A stretch of 22,707 nucleotides of DNA from CAYHIW01 sp964356745 (GTDB lineage: Bacteria > Patescibacteriota > Microgenomatia > UBA1406 > GWC2-37-13), in NCBI GenBank assembly GCA_964356745.1, contig CAYHIW010000009.1, positions 1 to 22,707 of the forward strand, written 5' to 3'. The translations under genes were made by a program, and so were the position numbers. Positions 1 to 6,816 of the stretch are shown piece by piece (position 1 is the stretch's first letter; every line of letters begins with the position of its first letter). Under the pieces are notes generated by a model. The model had not been told where the DNA came from, ran no database searches, and was given only the letters and a program-made list of their open reading frames with translations.

Positions 1-880
1 TTATTATCATTATCTCATCATCTTCATAAACAGCTTTAATTGCAACAACATTTTTCACTCCAGATTGATACATGGAGATTGCATCAAACTCTCCCTCAAC
101 AAGAAATACATTTCCTTCTTTTTTAATTGCATCTTTTGCCAAATGTATTCCAAATAAAGATTCACGCTTATGATAAAGAGGGGTTTCTGGTGTGTTAACA
201 TATTTCGCCCCATCTTTACTATCCTCTTCAACAAGTACTCTTCCTGAGAAACCAATATTATTACCCCGCGTGTCGTTTATGGGAAACATGATTCGTCCTC
301 TGAATCGATCATACAAAGAATTATTTTTTCCCGTTACCGTAAGTCCCGTATCCTTCAGATCTGCCTGAGCAAAACTTTTCTTAATGAGAAATTTAATAAG
401 CGAGTCCCATGATTGAGGCGCATAACCCAACTGAAATGTTTCAATAATTTTTTCGTTGATATTTCTTGCTGCAAGATACTCTCTTGCTTTTTTTCCAATT
501 GCAGACTGTGTCAAAATATAGTGATAGAAGTCTTTTGCAGAGTTATTAACTCTAATCAACGCCTCTTTCTTTTTCCATTGACTATCTTGAATATCAAAAG
601 TGTCAAGCTTAACTCCGGTTCTTTTTGCAAGTTCTTGAAGTGCTTCAACAAAAGGAATGTTTTCCCATTTCATGAGGAATCGAATAACGTCTCCACCCTC
701 TTGACATGCTCCAAAACAATGCCATATTTGTCGCTCCGGGGAAACAACAAACGAAGCTGATTTTTCTTGATGAAAAGGACAGTTTGCCTTAAAGTTTCGT
801 CCTGCTTTTTTAAGAGTAATATGAGAACCAATAAATTCAACAACGTCTAGCTTACGTTTAATCTCTTCTATTGGATTCAT
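1..880 (-). CDS. dnaG: DNA primase DnaG, 5' part (cut by window edge)
   Basis: Synthesises RNA primers for DNA replication. About 293 codons are visible from the ATG at 880-878; the 3' part lies outside the window. In order: an N-terminal CHC2 zinc ribbon (CPFH at residues 34-37, then HCFGAC at 54-59), the primase core with the DRFRGRIMFPI motif near residues 191-201, and the start of the TOPRIM domain with the EGxxD acidic motif (VEGEFDAI, about 261-268). The second cysteine pair is C-x3-C rather than the usual C-x2-C. The last ten or so visible residues do not match the expected conserved Gly-Thr/Ser-Ala-Leu stretch. It is divergent from the next gene across a 72-nt spacer. A TACAAT box ends 7 nt before the ATG, which fits this start and a leaderless mRNA. 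Confidence 0.93.
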   Translation of the reverse strand, partial: MNPIEEIKRKLDVVEFIGSHITLKKAGRNFKANCPFHQEKSASFVVSPERQIWHCFGACQEGGDVIRFLMKWENIPFVEALQELAKRTGVKLDTFDIQDSQWKKKEALIRVNNSAKDFYHYILTQSAIGKKAREYLAARNINEKIIETFQLGYAPQSWDSLIKFLIKKSFAQADLKDTGLTVTGKNNSLYDRFRGRIMFPINDTRGNNIGFSGRVLVEEDSKDGAKYVNTPETPLYHKRESLFGIHLAKDAIKKEGNVFLVEGEFDAISMYQSGVKNVVAIKAVYEDDEIMII

Positions 881-887
881 CGACACT

Positions 888-893
888 ATTGTA
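888..893 (-). promoter_or_regulatory. Probable -10 box of dnaG (leaderless)
   Basis: On the minus strand the sequence reads TACAAT, then 7 nt, then the dnaG ATG. Normal -10 to start-site spacing would put transcription start at or within a base of the ATG. No good -35 element is seen at 16-18 bp, so this rests on the -10 box and its position alone. Confidence 0.4.
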
Positions 894-914
894 CCACTTA
901 AGAATCATTACCTA

Positions 915-944
915 TTGTAATTTTATTAATTAGGTACATATAAT
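915..944 (+). promoter_or_regulatory. Promoter of the 953 gene (TTGTAA-18-TATAAT)
   Basis: A -35-like TTGTAA (915-920) and a perfect TATAAT (939-944) are separated by 18 bp. The expected start site is about 951-953, at the GTG start codon, so the mRNA would have no 5' leader. It lies back to back with the dnaG promoter. Confidence 0.5.
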
Positions 945-952
945 AAGATATT

Positions 953-2398
953 GTGCTGTACTTGTATTTAGACAAAAATCAACTTCGTCTTTTATTTCTC
1001 AAGAAAACAATCTTGAAACAGTATGAAGTCAACGTCTTTGATAAGACGTATGAAGTTGATCTACTACAGGATGGAAAAATAACAAATGTTGATTTTCTTG
1101 CATCGGCGATAAAAGAAGCCCTAACAAACATTACAACCAGTGGAGATAAAGACGTTTTTCTTGTACTTCCTCAGGAGAGTTTTACCTTTCTTAAAGCAGA
1201 TGTCCCGGCAGATATCGCACAGTCAGCCATTGGTCCTTTTATCAAAGATAAGGTTCGCACCACACTCCCTATCTCGATAGAAAATTCGTTTTGTGATTAT
1301 TTTGTTAAAGACAGTGGAGGTCAAAAACAAGTTTCTTTTTATGCCATCGATACCGAACAAATCGAAAAATTAGTTGAGACATTTAAACTCCTTGGACTAA
1401 AACTTGTTTGGCTTCTCCCCGACTCACTTGCTATTTTCAAACTCTTTGAAAAAACACTTCGTAAAGAAAAAAAGGAACATATTTTTTATGTTTCTTATGC
1501 AAGCAAACTTCTCTCTGGATATCTTTACGACACAGGAGGTCTCCTATCTGAAAAAAAATGGAGTCACGATCTGGTCAATGACGAACCGGTAGAGAAAATC
1601 TTGAAAGCACAAACCGATTCGCTTGAAAAAGATGGTAAAAAACTAAATCGTATTATTCTTTCTGGTAACGCCTCTGAGTCTGTCAGACAGGACACTTTTA
1701 CCAAAGAAGTTGGCGTGTGGACTAATCCCCTCAAGCGTATTATTCCCAACTTTTACGAACACTACATGAAGCAGCTGGTTGTATCGTCCAATCAACCATT
1801 TCCTCTACTTCAATTTGATGTTTGTTTCGGAGCGTTTATATTCGAACAGGAAAATAGAGAGTTCCAGATTCTCAAAAAACCAATGAAGAAAAAGAAAGGT
1901 GGAATAAAACTCCCCTCATTCTCATTTGGACCTTGGTTAAAATATGGTTTTATCGTCATTGTTTCATCCATCATTACGATTGGTGTGATTGTAGGATTGA
2001 GCAAATTTAAAGATCAAATCAAACTACCCTCTCTTCCCAATTTCCAACTGACCAAACCACAGACTCCATCTCCAACTATGCCACCGACCATTACTCCCGC
2101 ACCAAAAGTCAATCGTGAAGAAATAAAAATCAAAGTTCTTAATGGATCCGGAACTGCAGGTAAAGCAACCGAAGTAAAAGACCTGCTCAGTGAAAAAGGA
2201 TATCAAGAAATACTTACCGCTAACGCAGACTCTTTTGATTACGAAGAAACAGTCGTTCAGTTTAAAAAAGAAACAAAAGACGCAGCTCAACTTCTTAAAA
2301 AAGATCTGGAAGATTCAGGAGCAACTTTTAAAGACGAAGTTCTCGAAGAAGATTCTGCATCAGATATTATCCTCATCATCGGCGCCGACTTCAAATAA
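953..2398 (+). CDS. PilM/actin-like domain - TM - LytR_C domain membrane protein
   Basis: 481 aa, GTG start at 953, chosen because a TATAAT box ends 8 nt upstream. Residues 1-300 resemble the PilM type of actin-like (ASKHA) fold: an LPQESF strand near 72-77, the pattern DVPADIAQ...RTTLPISIEN...DYF (about 83-117), and a second half with FYAIDTEQIEKLVETFKLLGL (129-149). A lysine patch (310-316) precedes one membrane helix (about 331-350), which puts the N-terminal domain inside the cell. A Pro/Thr-rich linker (about 358-385) leads to a LytR_C-like domain (about 391-480, opening IKVLNGSG), a module usually found outside the membrane in LytR-CpsA-Psr proteins. The LCP catalytic domain is absent. 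The LytR_C call is good; the PilM call is by pattern only. Function unknown; perhaps an envelope or pilus-assembly adaptor. Monocistronic. Confidence 0.75.
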   Translation: MLYLYLDKNQLRLLFLKKTILKQYEVNVFDKTYEVDLLQDGKITNVDFLASAIKEALTNITTSGDKDVFLVLPQESFTFLKADVPADIAQSAIGPFIKDKVRTTLPISIENSFCDYFVKDSGGQKQVSFYAIDTEQIEKLVETFKLLGLKLVWLLPDSLAIFKLFEKTLRKEKKEHIFYVSYASKLLSGYLYDTGGLLSEKKWSHDLVNDEPVEKILKAQTDSLEKDGKKLNRIILSGNASESVRQDTFTKEVGVWTNPLKRIIPNFYEHYMKQLVVSSNQPFPLLQFDVCFGAFIFEQENREFQILKKPMKKKKGGIKLPSFSFGPWLKYGFIVIVSSIITIGVIVGLSKFKDQIKLPSLPNFQLTKPQTPSPTMPPTITPAPKVNREEIKIKVLNGSGTAGKATEVKDLLSEKGYQEILTANADSFDYEETVVQFKKETKDAAQLLKKDLEDSGATFKDEVLEEDSASDIILIIGADFK

Positions 2399-2405
2399 CC
2401 CAATC

Positions 2406-2488
2406 TGTCATCCCGAACCTGTTTCAGGATCTCCTAAACAATCTAACGCGTGCTTATAATGGGATCCCGGATCAAGTCCGGGATGACA
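2406..2488. repeat. Two-hairpin palindromic intergenic repeat (REP/MITE-like)
   Basis: Arms 2406-2431 and 2463-2488 are inverted copies matching at 21 of 26 positions, both opening TGTCATCCCG toward the outside. Each arm is itself near-palindromic: in the right arm ATCCCGGA and TCCGGGAT flank a 5-nt loop. The element can therefore fold as two small hairpins or one long one. It fills almost all of the gap between the 953 gene and prfB and ends 6 bp before the prfB -10 box. It could also act as a transcription terminator, though no T-tract follows. Confidence 0.8.
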
Positions 2489-2494
2489 TTGCGG

Positions 2495-2500
2495 TATAAT
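2495..2500 (+). promoter_or_regulatory. -10 box of prfB (leaderless)
   Basis: A perfect TATAAT ends 5 nt before the ATG of prfB at 2506, so start-site spacing puts transcription start at or a base or so beyond the A of the ATG. The -35 region at 17 bp (about 2472-2477) falls in the palindromic repeat and is a poor match. Confidence 0.5.
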
Positions 2501-2505
2501 AGGAC

Positions 2506-3507
2506 ATGGAAGAGCTTGAACGGAGAGCGCAAAACATATTGGAGAAAATTAATCTTGTTGAACTAAAAGAAGAACTCGCAGGACTCGAAAAACAAACGTA
2601 TGAAGGTGATTTTTGGAAAGACAACCAGCAAGCTGGTGTTGTAATGAAAAAAATCAACGACATTAAAAAAGAAGTTGAAGACATCGAACTTCTCCAACTA
2701 CTCGTAGAAGAAAACCAACTTAAGGACGCTGAACCACTTGTTAAAAAATACGAAGTCATCCTATTTCTTGGAGGGTCATACGATAAAAATGACGCCATTT
2801 TCGCAATTCATGCAGGACAAGGAGGCACCGAAGCCATGGACTGGTCTGCCATGCTCCTTCGTATGTATACGCGCTATTTTGAACTTAAAGGATGGAAATA
2901 TGAAGAAATCGATCAGGTTCCTGGTGAAGAAGCAGGGATTAAAAGCGTAACTCTTAATGTCTACGGTAAGTTTGCGTATGGATTTTTAAAAGCAGAGGCA
3001 GGTGTACATAGACTGGTAAGACAATCTCCCTTCAATGCTGACGGACTAAGGCAAACGTCGTTTGCACTCGTTGAGGTACTTCCAATGATTGAAGATCGTG
3101 ACATTGAAGTTAAGGAAGACGAGTTGGAATGGCACTTCTTCAGAAGTGGTGGAAAAGGTGGTCAAAATGTCAATAAAGTTTCAACCGCCGTCCGTCTTAT
3201 TCATAAACCAACCAGAATTACGGTAACATGTCAGACAGAACGTCAACAAGGACAAAACCGTGAAAGTGCCCTTAAACTTCTTCGGGCAAAACTCTGGTTA
3301 CGCGAAGAAGAAAGACGTCAAAAAACTCTTGAAGGCATGAAGACAGAAAAAATGGCGAGCTGGGGAAGACAAATCCGCTCGTATGTGCTCCACCCCTACA
3401 AACTCATAAAAGATCTTCGGACTAATTACGAAGAAAATCAAGTAGATAAGGTTCTCGATGGTGAACTGGATCCATTTATCGAAGCTTATTTTAAGCATGC
3501 TCACTAA
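2506..3507 (+). CDS. prfB: Peptide chain release factor 2
   Basis: Class I release factor that reads UGA and UAA and triggers peptide release. 333 aa, against about 365 in E. coli; the shortening is at the N-terminus. RF2-specific tripeptide SPF is at residues 174-176 and the catalytic GGQ at 218-220, followed by the typical RSYVLHPYKLIKDLRT region and the C-terminal VLDGELDPFIEAYFK helix. No in-frame stop or shift site is present: the reading frame is continuous from the ATG, so the classical UGA-programmed +1 frameshift that autoregulates prfB in many bacteria is absent. Its presence argues against UGA reassignment as seen in Gracilibacteria and Absconditabacteria. A TATAAT directly upstream supports this ATG. 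Confidence 0.96.
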   Translation: MEELERRAQNILEKINLVELKEELAGLEKQTYEGDFWKDNQQAGVVMKKINDIKKEVEDIELLQLLVEENQLKDAEPLVKKYEVILFLGGSYDKNDAIFAIHAGQGGTEAMDWSAMLLRMYTRYFELKGWKYEEIDQVPGEEAGIKSVTLNVYGKFAYGFLKAEAGVHRLVRQSPFNADGLRQTSFALVEVLPMIEDRDIEVKEDELEWHFFRSGGKGGQNVNKVSTAVRLIHKPTRITVTCQTERQQGQNRESALKLLRAKLWLREEERRQKTLEGMKTEKMASWGRQIRSYVLHPYKLIKDLRTNYEENQVDKVLDGELDPFIEAYFKHAH

Positions 3508-3515
3508 TCACTATC

Positions 3516-3544
3516 TTGTTTTTTTCCTACGAAATTGCTATTCT
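3516..3544 (+). promoter_or_regulatory. Probable promoter of the 3553-ftsEX unit (TTGTTT-17-TATTCT)
   Basis: TTGTTT (3516-3521) and TATTCT (3539-3544) have the ideal 17-bp spacing. The -10 ends 8 nt before the ATG at 3553, again giving a start site at or within a couple of bases of the start codon. Confidence 0.45.
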
Positions 3545-3552
3545 AGTTACTA

Positions 3553-3999
3553 ATGGCAGAAGTTCAAGAAAATTACGTTCACGAACTAAGTACGAAACCA
3601 GGATCTTCAGGATCAGTTTTCAAATCAATTGTTATTCTTCTTATTGTAGTTCTTTTAGGAGTCGGTGCAGGATATTTCTTATCAAACTCCACAGATTTGA
3701 TTTCGACAGTACAAAAAAAGACTGCGGGAACTCTTGGATCAAGTAAAAAAACTGAGGGAGTTAAAGACGACAAGCGCTTTCCCGACAGCGCAGAAGGAAT
3801 TCTTAAAGAAGGCGGTGTTGAAGGCGAGGGAAACTTTCATCTTGAACGACCAGGTGGTGAATCACAAAATGTATATCTTACCTCAAGCATTGTCGATCTT
3901 TCCGGCTACATTGATAAAAAGATAAAGGTAATGGGTCAAACCTTCGAAGGTCAAACAGCTGGATGGCTTATGGATGTTGGATACGTAGAAGTTAAATAA
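3553..3999 (+). CDS. Small membrane-anchored protein upstream of ftsEX
   Basis: 148 aa, no family recognised with confidence. A short charged N-terminus is followed by one membrane helix (about 23-45) and a flexible Lys/Gly/Glu-rich linker. The compact C-terminal part (about 95-148), containing VYLTSSIVDLSGYI and KIKVMGQTFEGQTAGWLMDVG, has alternating hydrophobic residues that suggest a small beta-barrel, OB-like fold. The positive N-terminus and linker suggest that the C-terminal domain lies outside the membrane. It ends 16 bp before ftsE and no separate ftsE promoter is seen, so it is probably co-transcribed with the FtsEX unit and may act with it; that role is inference from position only. 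Confidence 0.8.
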   Translation: MAEVQENYVHELSTKPGSSGSVFKSIVILLIVVLLGVGAGYFLSNSTDLISTVQKKTAGTLGSSKKTEGVKDDKRFPDSAEGILKEGGVEGEGNFHLERPGGESQNVYLTSSIVDLSGYIDKKIKVMGQTFEGQTAGWLMDVGYVEVK

Positions 4000-4015
4000 C
4001 GTTCTTTCTTCACTC

Positions 4016-4693
4016 ATGATTAAGTTTGAAAATGTAACCAAACAATTTCCTCCTCAGACGGTAGCTCTTGACAATGTGTCATTTGAAATTGAAGATGGCG
4101 AATTTATCTTTCTTGTAGGTCCGTCTGGAGCAGGCAAAACAACGATTCTCAAACTTATCTTGAGACAATTTGCGCCAACTTCTGGAGGGGTTTTTGTAAA
4201 TGAGTTTGATTTATCGACACCTGCTTTTAAAGAAGTTGAACGTTTGAGACGTTCCATGGGTGTTGTATTTCAAGACTTCAAAGTGCTCCCTGAGAAAAAT
4301 GTTATTGAAAACATCGCCTTGAGTTTGAAAATTTCTCATGCTTCAAATACTCAAATTAAGTCGGAGGTGCGAGAAGCCCTTGAATTGGTTAATCTATCAG
4401 GAAGAGAGCTCTACTTCCCTGCCCAACTTTCCGCAGGAGAACTCCAAAGAGTTGCGATTGCCCGAGCCATCGTCGGAGATCGAGATATTATAATTGCAGA
4501 TGAACCAACCGGAAATCTTGATCCAAAAACTTCATGGGACATCATGAAAATATTTAAAAAGCTTGAAGGAAAAAAAACAATTCTCATCGCAACTCACAAT
4601 ACGGATATTGTGAACAGTCTTCGCAAACGAGTATTCAACCTCAAATCCGGACGCCTCATAAAGGACATTCGCAAAGGAGGGTATGACGCATGA
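4016..4693 (+). CDS. ftsE: Cell division ATP-binding protein FtsE
   Basis: ABC-type ATPase that pairs with FtsX to drive peptidoglycan hydrolase activation at division. 225 aa, the usual length. Walker A GPSGAGKT at 35-42, Q-loop FQDF with Q86, signature LSAGELQR at 138-145 (the usual motif is LSGGEQQR), Walker B IIIADEP at 158-164, H-loop His194 in ATHN. Residues 83-91 (VVFQDFKVL) match the FtsE-type Q-loop. The start has no Shine-Dalgarno sequence. The stop codon overlaps the ftsX ATG by 4 nt (ATGA). Confidence 0.96.
   Translation: MIKFENVTKQFPPQTVALDNVSFEIEDGEFIFLVGPSGAGKTTILKLILRQFAPTSGGVFVNEFDLSTPAFKEVERLRRSMGVVFQDFKVLPEKNVIENIALSLKISHASNTQIKSEVREALELVNLSGRELYFPAQLSAGELQRVAIARAIVGDRDIIIADEPTGNLDPKTSWDIMKIFKKLEGKKTILIATHNTDIVNSLRKRVFNLKSGRLIKDIRKGGYDA
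4673..4681 (+). promoter_or_regulatory. Strong Shine-Dalgarno site for ftsX
   Basis: AAAGGAGGG inside the end of ftsE, with GGAGG ending 9 nt before the ftsX ATG. It is the only strong Shine-Dalgarno sequence I see in the window, which makes it unusual here. It shows that the ribosomes of this organism can use one at an internal operon start. Confidence 0.75.
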
Positions 4694-5586
4694 AAGACAT
4701 GATGATCTCAATTCGAAGAACGCCTTATCAATCGCTTGCTTCATTTCTCATTCTTTTATTCACGCTCTTTTTGAGCCTTTTCTTTTTTAACCTCGTTGCC
4801 TTTTTTCACGGCTTCTTGGGGTTTGTCGAAACAAAACCTCAAGTTACCGTCTATTTCCAAAACGATACAAAAGAATCTCAAATTTCGCAAATCAAACAAA
4901 AACTTATACAAACTGGTAAAACAACTTCGGTAACGTATATTTCGAAAGAAGACGCTTTTAACATATATAAAAATCTGGAGAAAAACAATCCCCTACTTCT
5001 AGAAATGGTTTCAGCAGAAATTCTTCCGGCGTCACTTGAAATCAAGGCGGATAAGCCAACTGATTTAGCTGAAATTGCATCATATGTCAAAAAACAACCT
5101 GGAATTGATGAAGTTGTTTTCCAGAAAGATATCGTAGACAAACTTCTAACTTTTACTACTATTGTTCGACGTACACTCCTTTTCATATACGCACTTTTAC
5201 TGGCGATCACATTTATGGTTCTCATGACAACAACAGCATTTAAAATTGCGCTCAAAAAAGATGAGATTGAACTTCAAAGACTTCTTGGAGCATCTACGTT
5301 TTATATCCGTAAGCCATTTTTTGAAGAAGGAGCATTTTTTGGGTTCATATCTGGAACAGTGGCATTTGCACTCTTTTATGGAGTTTTCCTTATTGTTTAC
5401 CCACTTCTTTCAACTCAACTTGTCGGCATACCAGACCTCGCCTTTTTTGGACTCGGTAATCTTGACCTATACGTCTGGCCACCAAGCATAATATTTGTCC
5501 TCGCTTCTTATCTGCTCACGGTTTGTTTCGGTATGATAATTGGAGTAATTGGAAGTTATTTTTCGACGTCAAAATATATAGAGTAG
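4690..5586 (+). CDS. ftsX: Cell division protein FtsX
   Basis: Membrane partner of FtsE. 298 aa with the family topology: a first membrane helix (about 15-40), an extracellular loop domain (about 48-160) carrying the expected QVTVYFQND strand, then three more helices (about 163-187, 213-238, 263-288). The conserved cytoplasmic loop ELQRLLGASTFYIRKPFFEEG precedes helix 3. ATP-driven movement of the loop domain is known to activate a peptidoglycan hydrolase or its activator (EnvC in E. coli, PcsB in pneumococcus, CwlO in Bacillus). The next gene, 6 nt downstream, encodes a coiled-coil M23 protein that is the obvious partner. Confidence 0.95.
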   Translation: MKDMMISIRRTPYQSLASFLILLFTLFLSLFFFNLVAFFHGFLGFVETKPQVTVYFQNDTKESQISQIKQKLIQTGKTTSVTYISKEDAFNIYKNLEKNNPLLLEMVSAEILPASLEIKADKPTDLAEIASYVKKQPGIDEVVFQKDIVDKLLTFTTIVRRTLLFIYALLLAITFMVLMTTTAFKIALKKDEIELQRLLGASTFYIRKPFFEEGAFFGFISGTVAFALFYGVFLIVYPLLSTQLVGIPDLAFFGLGNLDLYVWPPSIIFVLASYLLTVCFGMIIGVIGSYFSTSKYIE

Positions 5587-5592
5587 TACACG

Positions 5593-6780
5593 ATGAAATG
5601 GATAAAATATTTACTAGCTATAACAGGACTTCTTCTTATTGTTGTATTATCATCTTCGCTTGCTAAAGCACAAAATTGTTCCTCCAAAGAAAGCTGCGAA
5701 AAACTAATCCAAGAATACGAACAAAAACTTACTGGTTTACGAGACCAGAAAAACACTCTCTCATCACAAATCCAATATATGGATACTCAGATCTATCTCA
5801 CAACACTTCGTATTCAAGACACTGAACAAAAGATTATTCGCACCGAAGAAGAGATTGGGAAACTCTCCGGGAAAATTGAAGGTTTAAATTCTTCACTAGA
5901 CTACTTAAGCAAGGTGCTTTTAAGAAAAATTACCGAGGGTTACAAGAGACGTGAAGTTCCTATCGTTTCCTACTTTCTTGATTCTCAAAACACATCTACG
6001 CTTCTGAGTCGAATTAAATATGCAAAAGTTGCTCAAGAAAACGATAGTCGTATTGCTTTTCAGGTACAACAGGCAAAACTTAACTTTGAAGAACAAAAAG
6101 ATCTAAGAGAACAAAAGAAAGCTGAACTTGATGAATTGAAGGTGAAACTTGACGAGCAAAAATCAGATCTCAATGGTCAGAAAAGTTCAAAACAAAAATT
6201 ACTTACCCAAACTCAAAATGATGAACGTTCATATCAAAACTTACTAGCATCTGCACGAGCTGAATTTGCAGCAATTCAAGGAATCGTTGCAGGAGCCGGA
6301 ACCGAAGAAAAAATGAGAGATGTAAAAAAAGGTGACACGATCGCAACGGTTATTCCGGGATCTTCCTGTAACTCATCTGGCGCTCATCTTCATTTTATCG
6401 TTCAAGCTGGTGGATCTGTCACAAATCCATTTAATTATTTAAAATCTGTAGATAATAGTAATTGCTCCGGATCTTCCTGCGGATCAGGAGATGGCGATCC
6501 ATTTAACCCATCGGGTAATTGGGACTGGCCAATACCTCCAACAATTACATACTATCAAGGTTATGGAGAAACTTGGGCGGTACGAAATTCGTGGGTTGGA
6601 CAAATTTATTCATCGCATAACGGAATTGACATTCGAGGATCATCGGATACAGTTTCAGCAGTAGCTGATGGAGAACTTTATAGAGGAAGTTATGCTGTTG
6701 GGTGCACTTTATCTTACGTTAAGTTAAAACATAAAGACTCTGACACCTCAACTCTTTATCTTCACGTGTACCCACAGTGA
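5593..6780 (+). CDS. Coiled-coil M23 (LytM) peptidoglycan hydrolase/activator with permuted domain order
   Basis: 395 aa exported protein, EnvC/CwlO-like in layout: signal peptide (1-26, ending AKA), long coiled coil (about 32-225), then LytM motifs. The order is unusual. First comes what is normally the C-terminal end of an M23 domain: VKKGDTIATV (244-253) and the HxH zinc/catalytic motif HLH (265-267), ending NPFNYL (278-283). A Ser/Gly/Cys linker follows, then what is normally the N-terminal half: WPI (312-314), zinc motif HNGID (H342, D346), and YLHV (H391) just before the stop. All catalytic-type positions are present, so unlike E. coli EnvC it may be enzymatically active. The TGA stop directly follows YLHVYPQ. 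It starts 6 nt after ftsX and is presumably the FtsEX effector. An alternative reading is two partial tandem M23 domains. Confidence 0.88.
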   Translation: MKWIKYLLAITGLLLIVVLSSSLAKAQNCSSKESCEKLIQEYEQKLTGLRDQKNTLSSQIQYMDTQIYLTTLRIQDTEQKIIRTEEEIGKLSGKIEGLNSSLDYLSKVLLRKITEGYKRREVPIVSYFLDSQNTSTLLSRIKYAKVAQENDSRIAFQVQQAKLNFEEQKDLREQKKAELDELKVKLDEQKSDLNGQKSSKQKLLTQTQNDERSYQNLLASARAEFAAIQGIVAGAGTEEKMRDVKKGDTIATVIPGSSCNSSGAHLHFIVQAGGSVTNPFNYLKSVDNSNCSGSSCGSGDGDPFNPSGNWDWPIPPTITYYQGYGETWAVRNSWVGQIYSSHNGIDIRGSSDTVSAVADGELYRGSYAVGCTLSYVKLKHKDSDTSTLYLHVYPQ

Positions 6781-6781
6781 T

Positions 6782-6809
6782 GTTGCGAGTTACAGGTTAC
6801 GTGTTAGTA
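6782..6809 (+). repeat. Heptanucleotide array before the 6817 gene
   Basis: Four phased 7-nt units, each opening GTT, with consensus GTTACRN (the second and third units are GTTACAG and GTTACGT; the first and fourth diverge). The array spans nearly the whole gap between the M23 gene and the next ATG and overlaps the proposed promoter. Confidence 0.6.
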
Positions 6810-6810
6810 T
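6783..6810 (+). promoter_or_regulatory. Possible promoter of the 6817 gene
   Basis: TTGCGA (6783-6788), 16-bp spacer, TAGTAT (6805-6810); the -10 ends 6 nt before the ATG, which fits a leaderless start. Both boxes are partial matches embedded in the 7-nt array, so this is weak. TATAAA at 6808-6813 is a better -10 by sequence but too close to the ATG. Confidence 0.3.
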
Positions 6811-6816
6811 AAAAGT

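Noticed and set aside
413..760. 115-codon plus-strand open frame
   Set aside because: It lies antisense within dnaG, whose minus-strand product shows clear zinc ribbon and primase motifs; the plus-strand product has no recognisable features.
2190..2459. Open frame running out of the 953 gene into the palindromic repeat
   Set aside because: Wrong frame of the LytR_C coding region; its tail is only the translated repeat.
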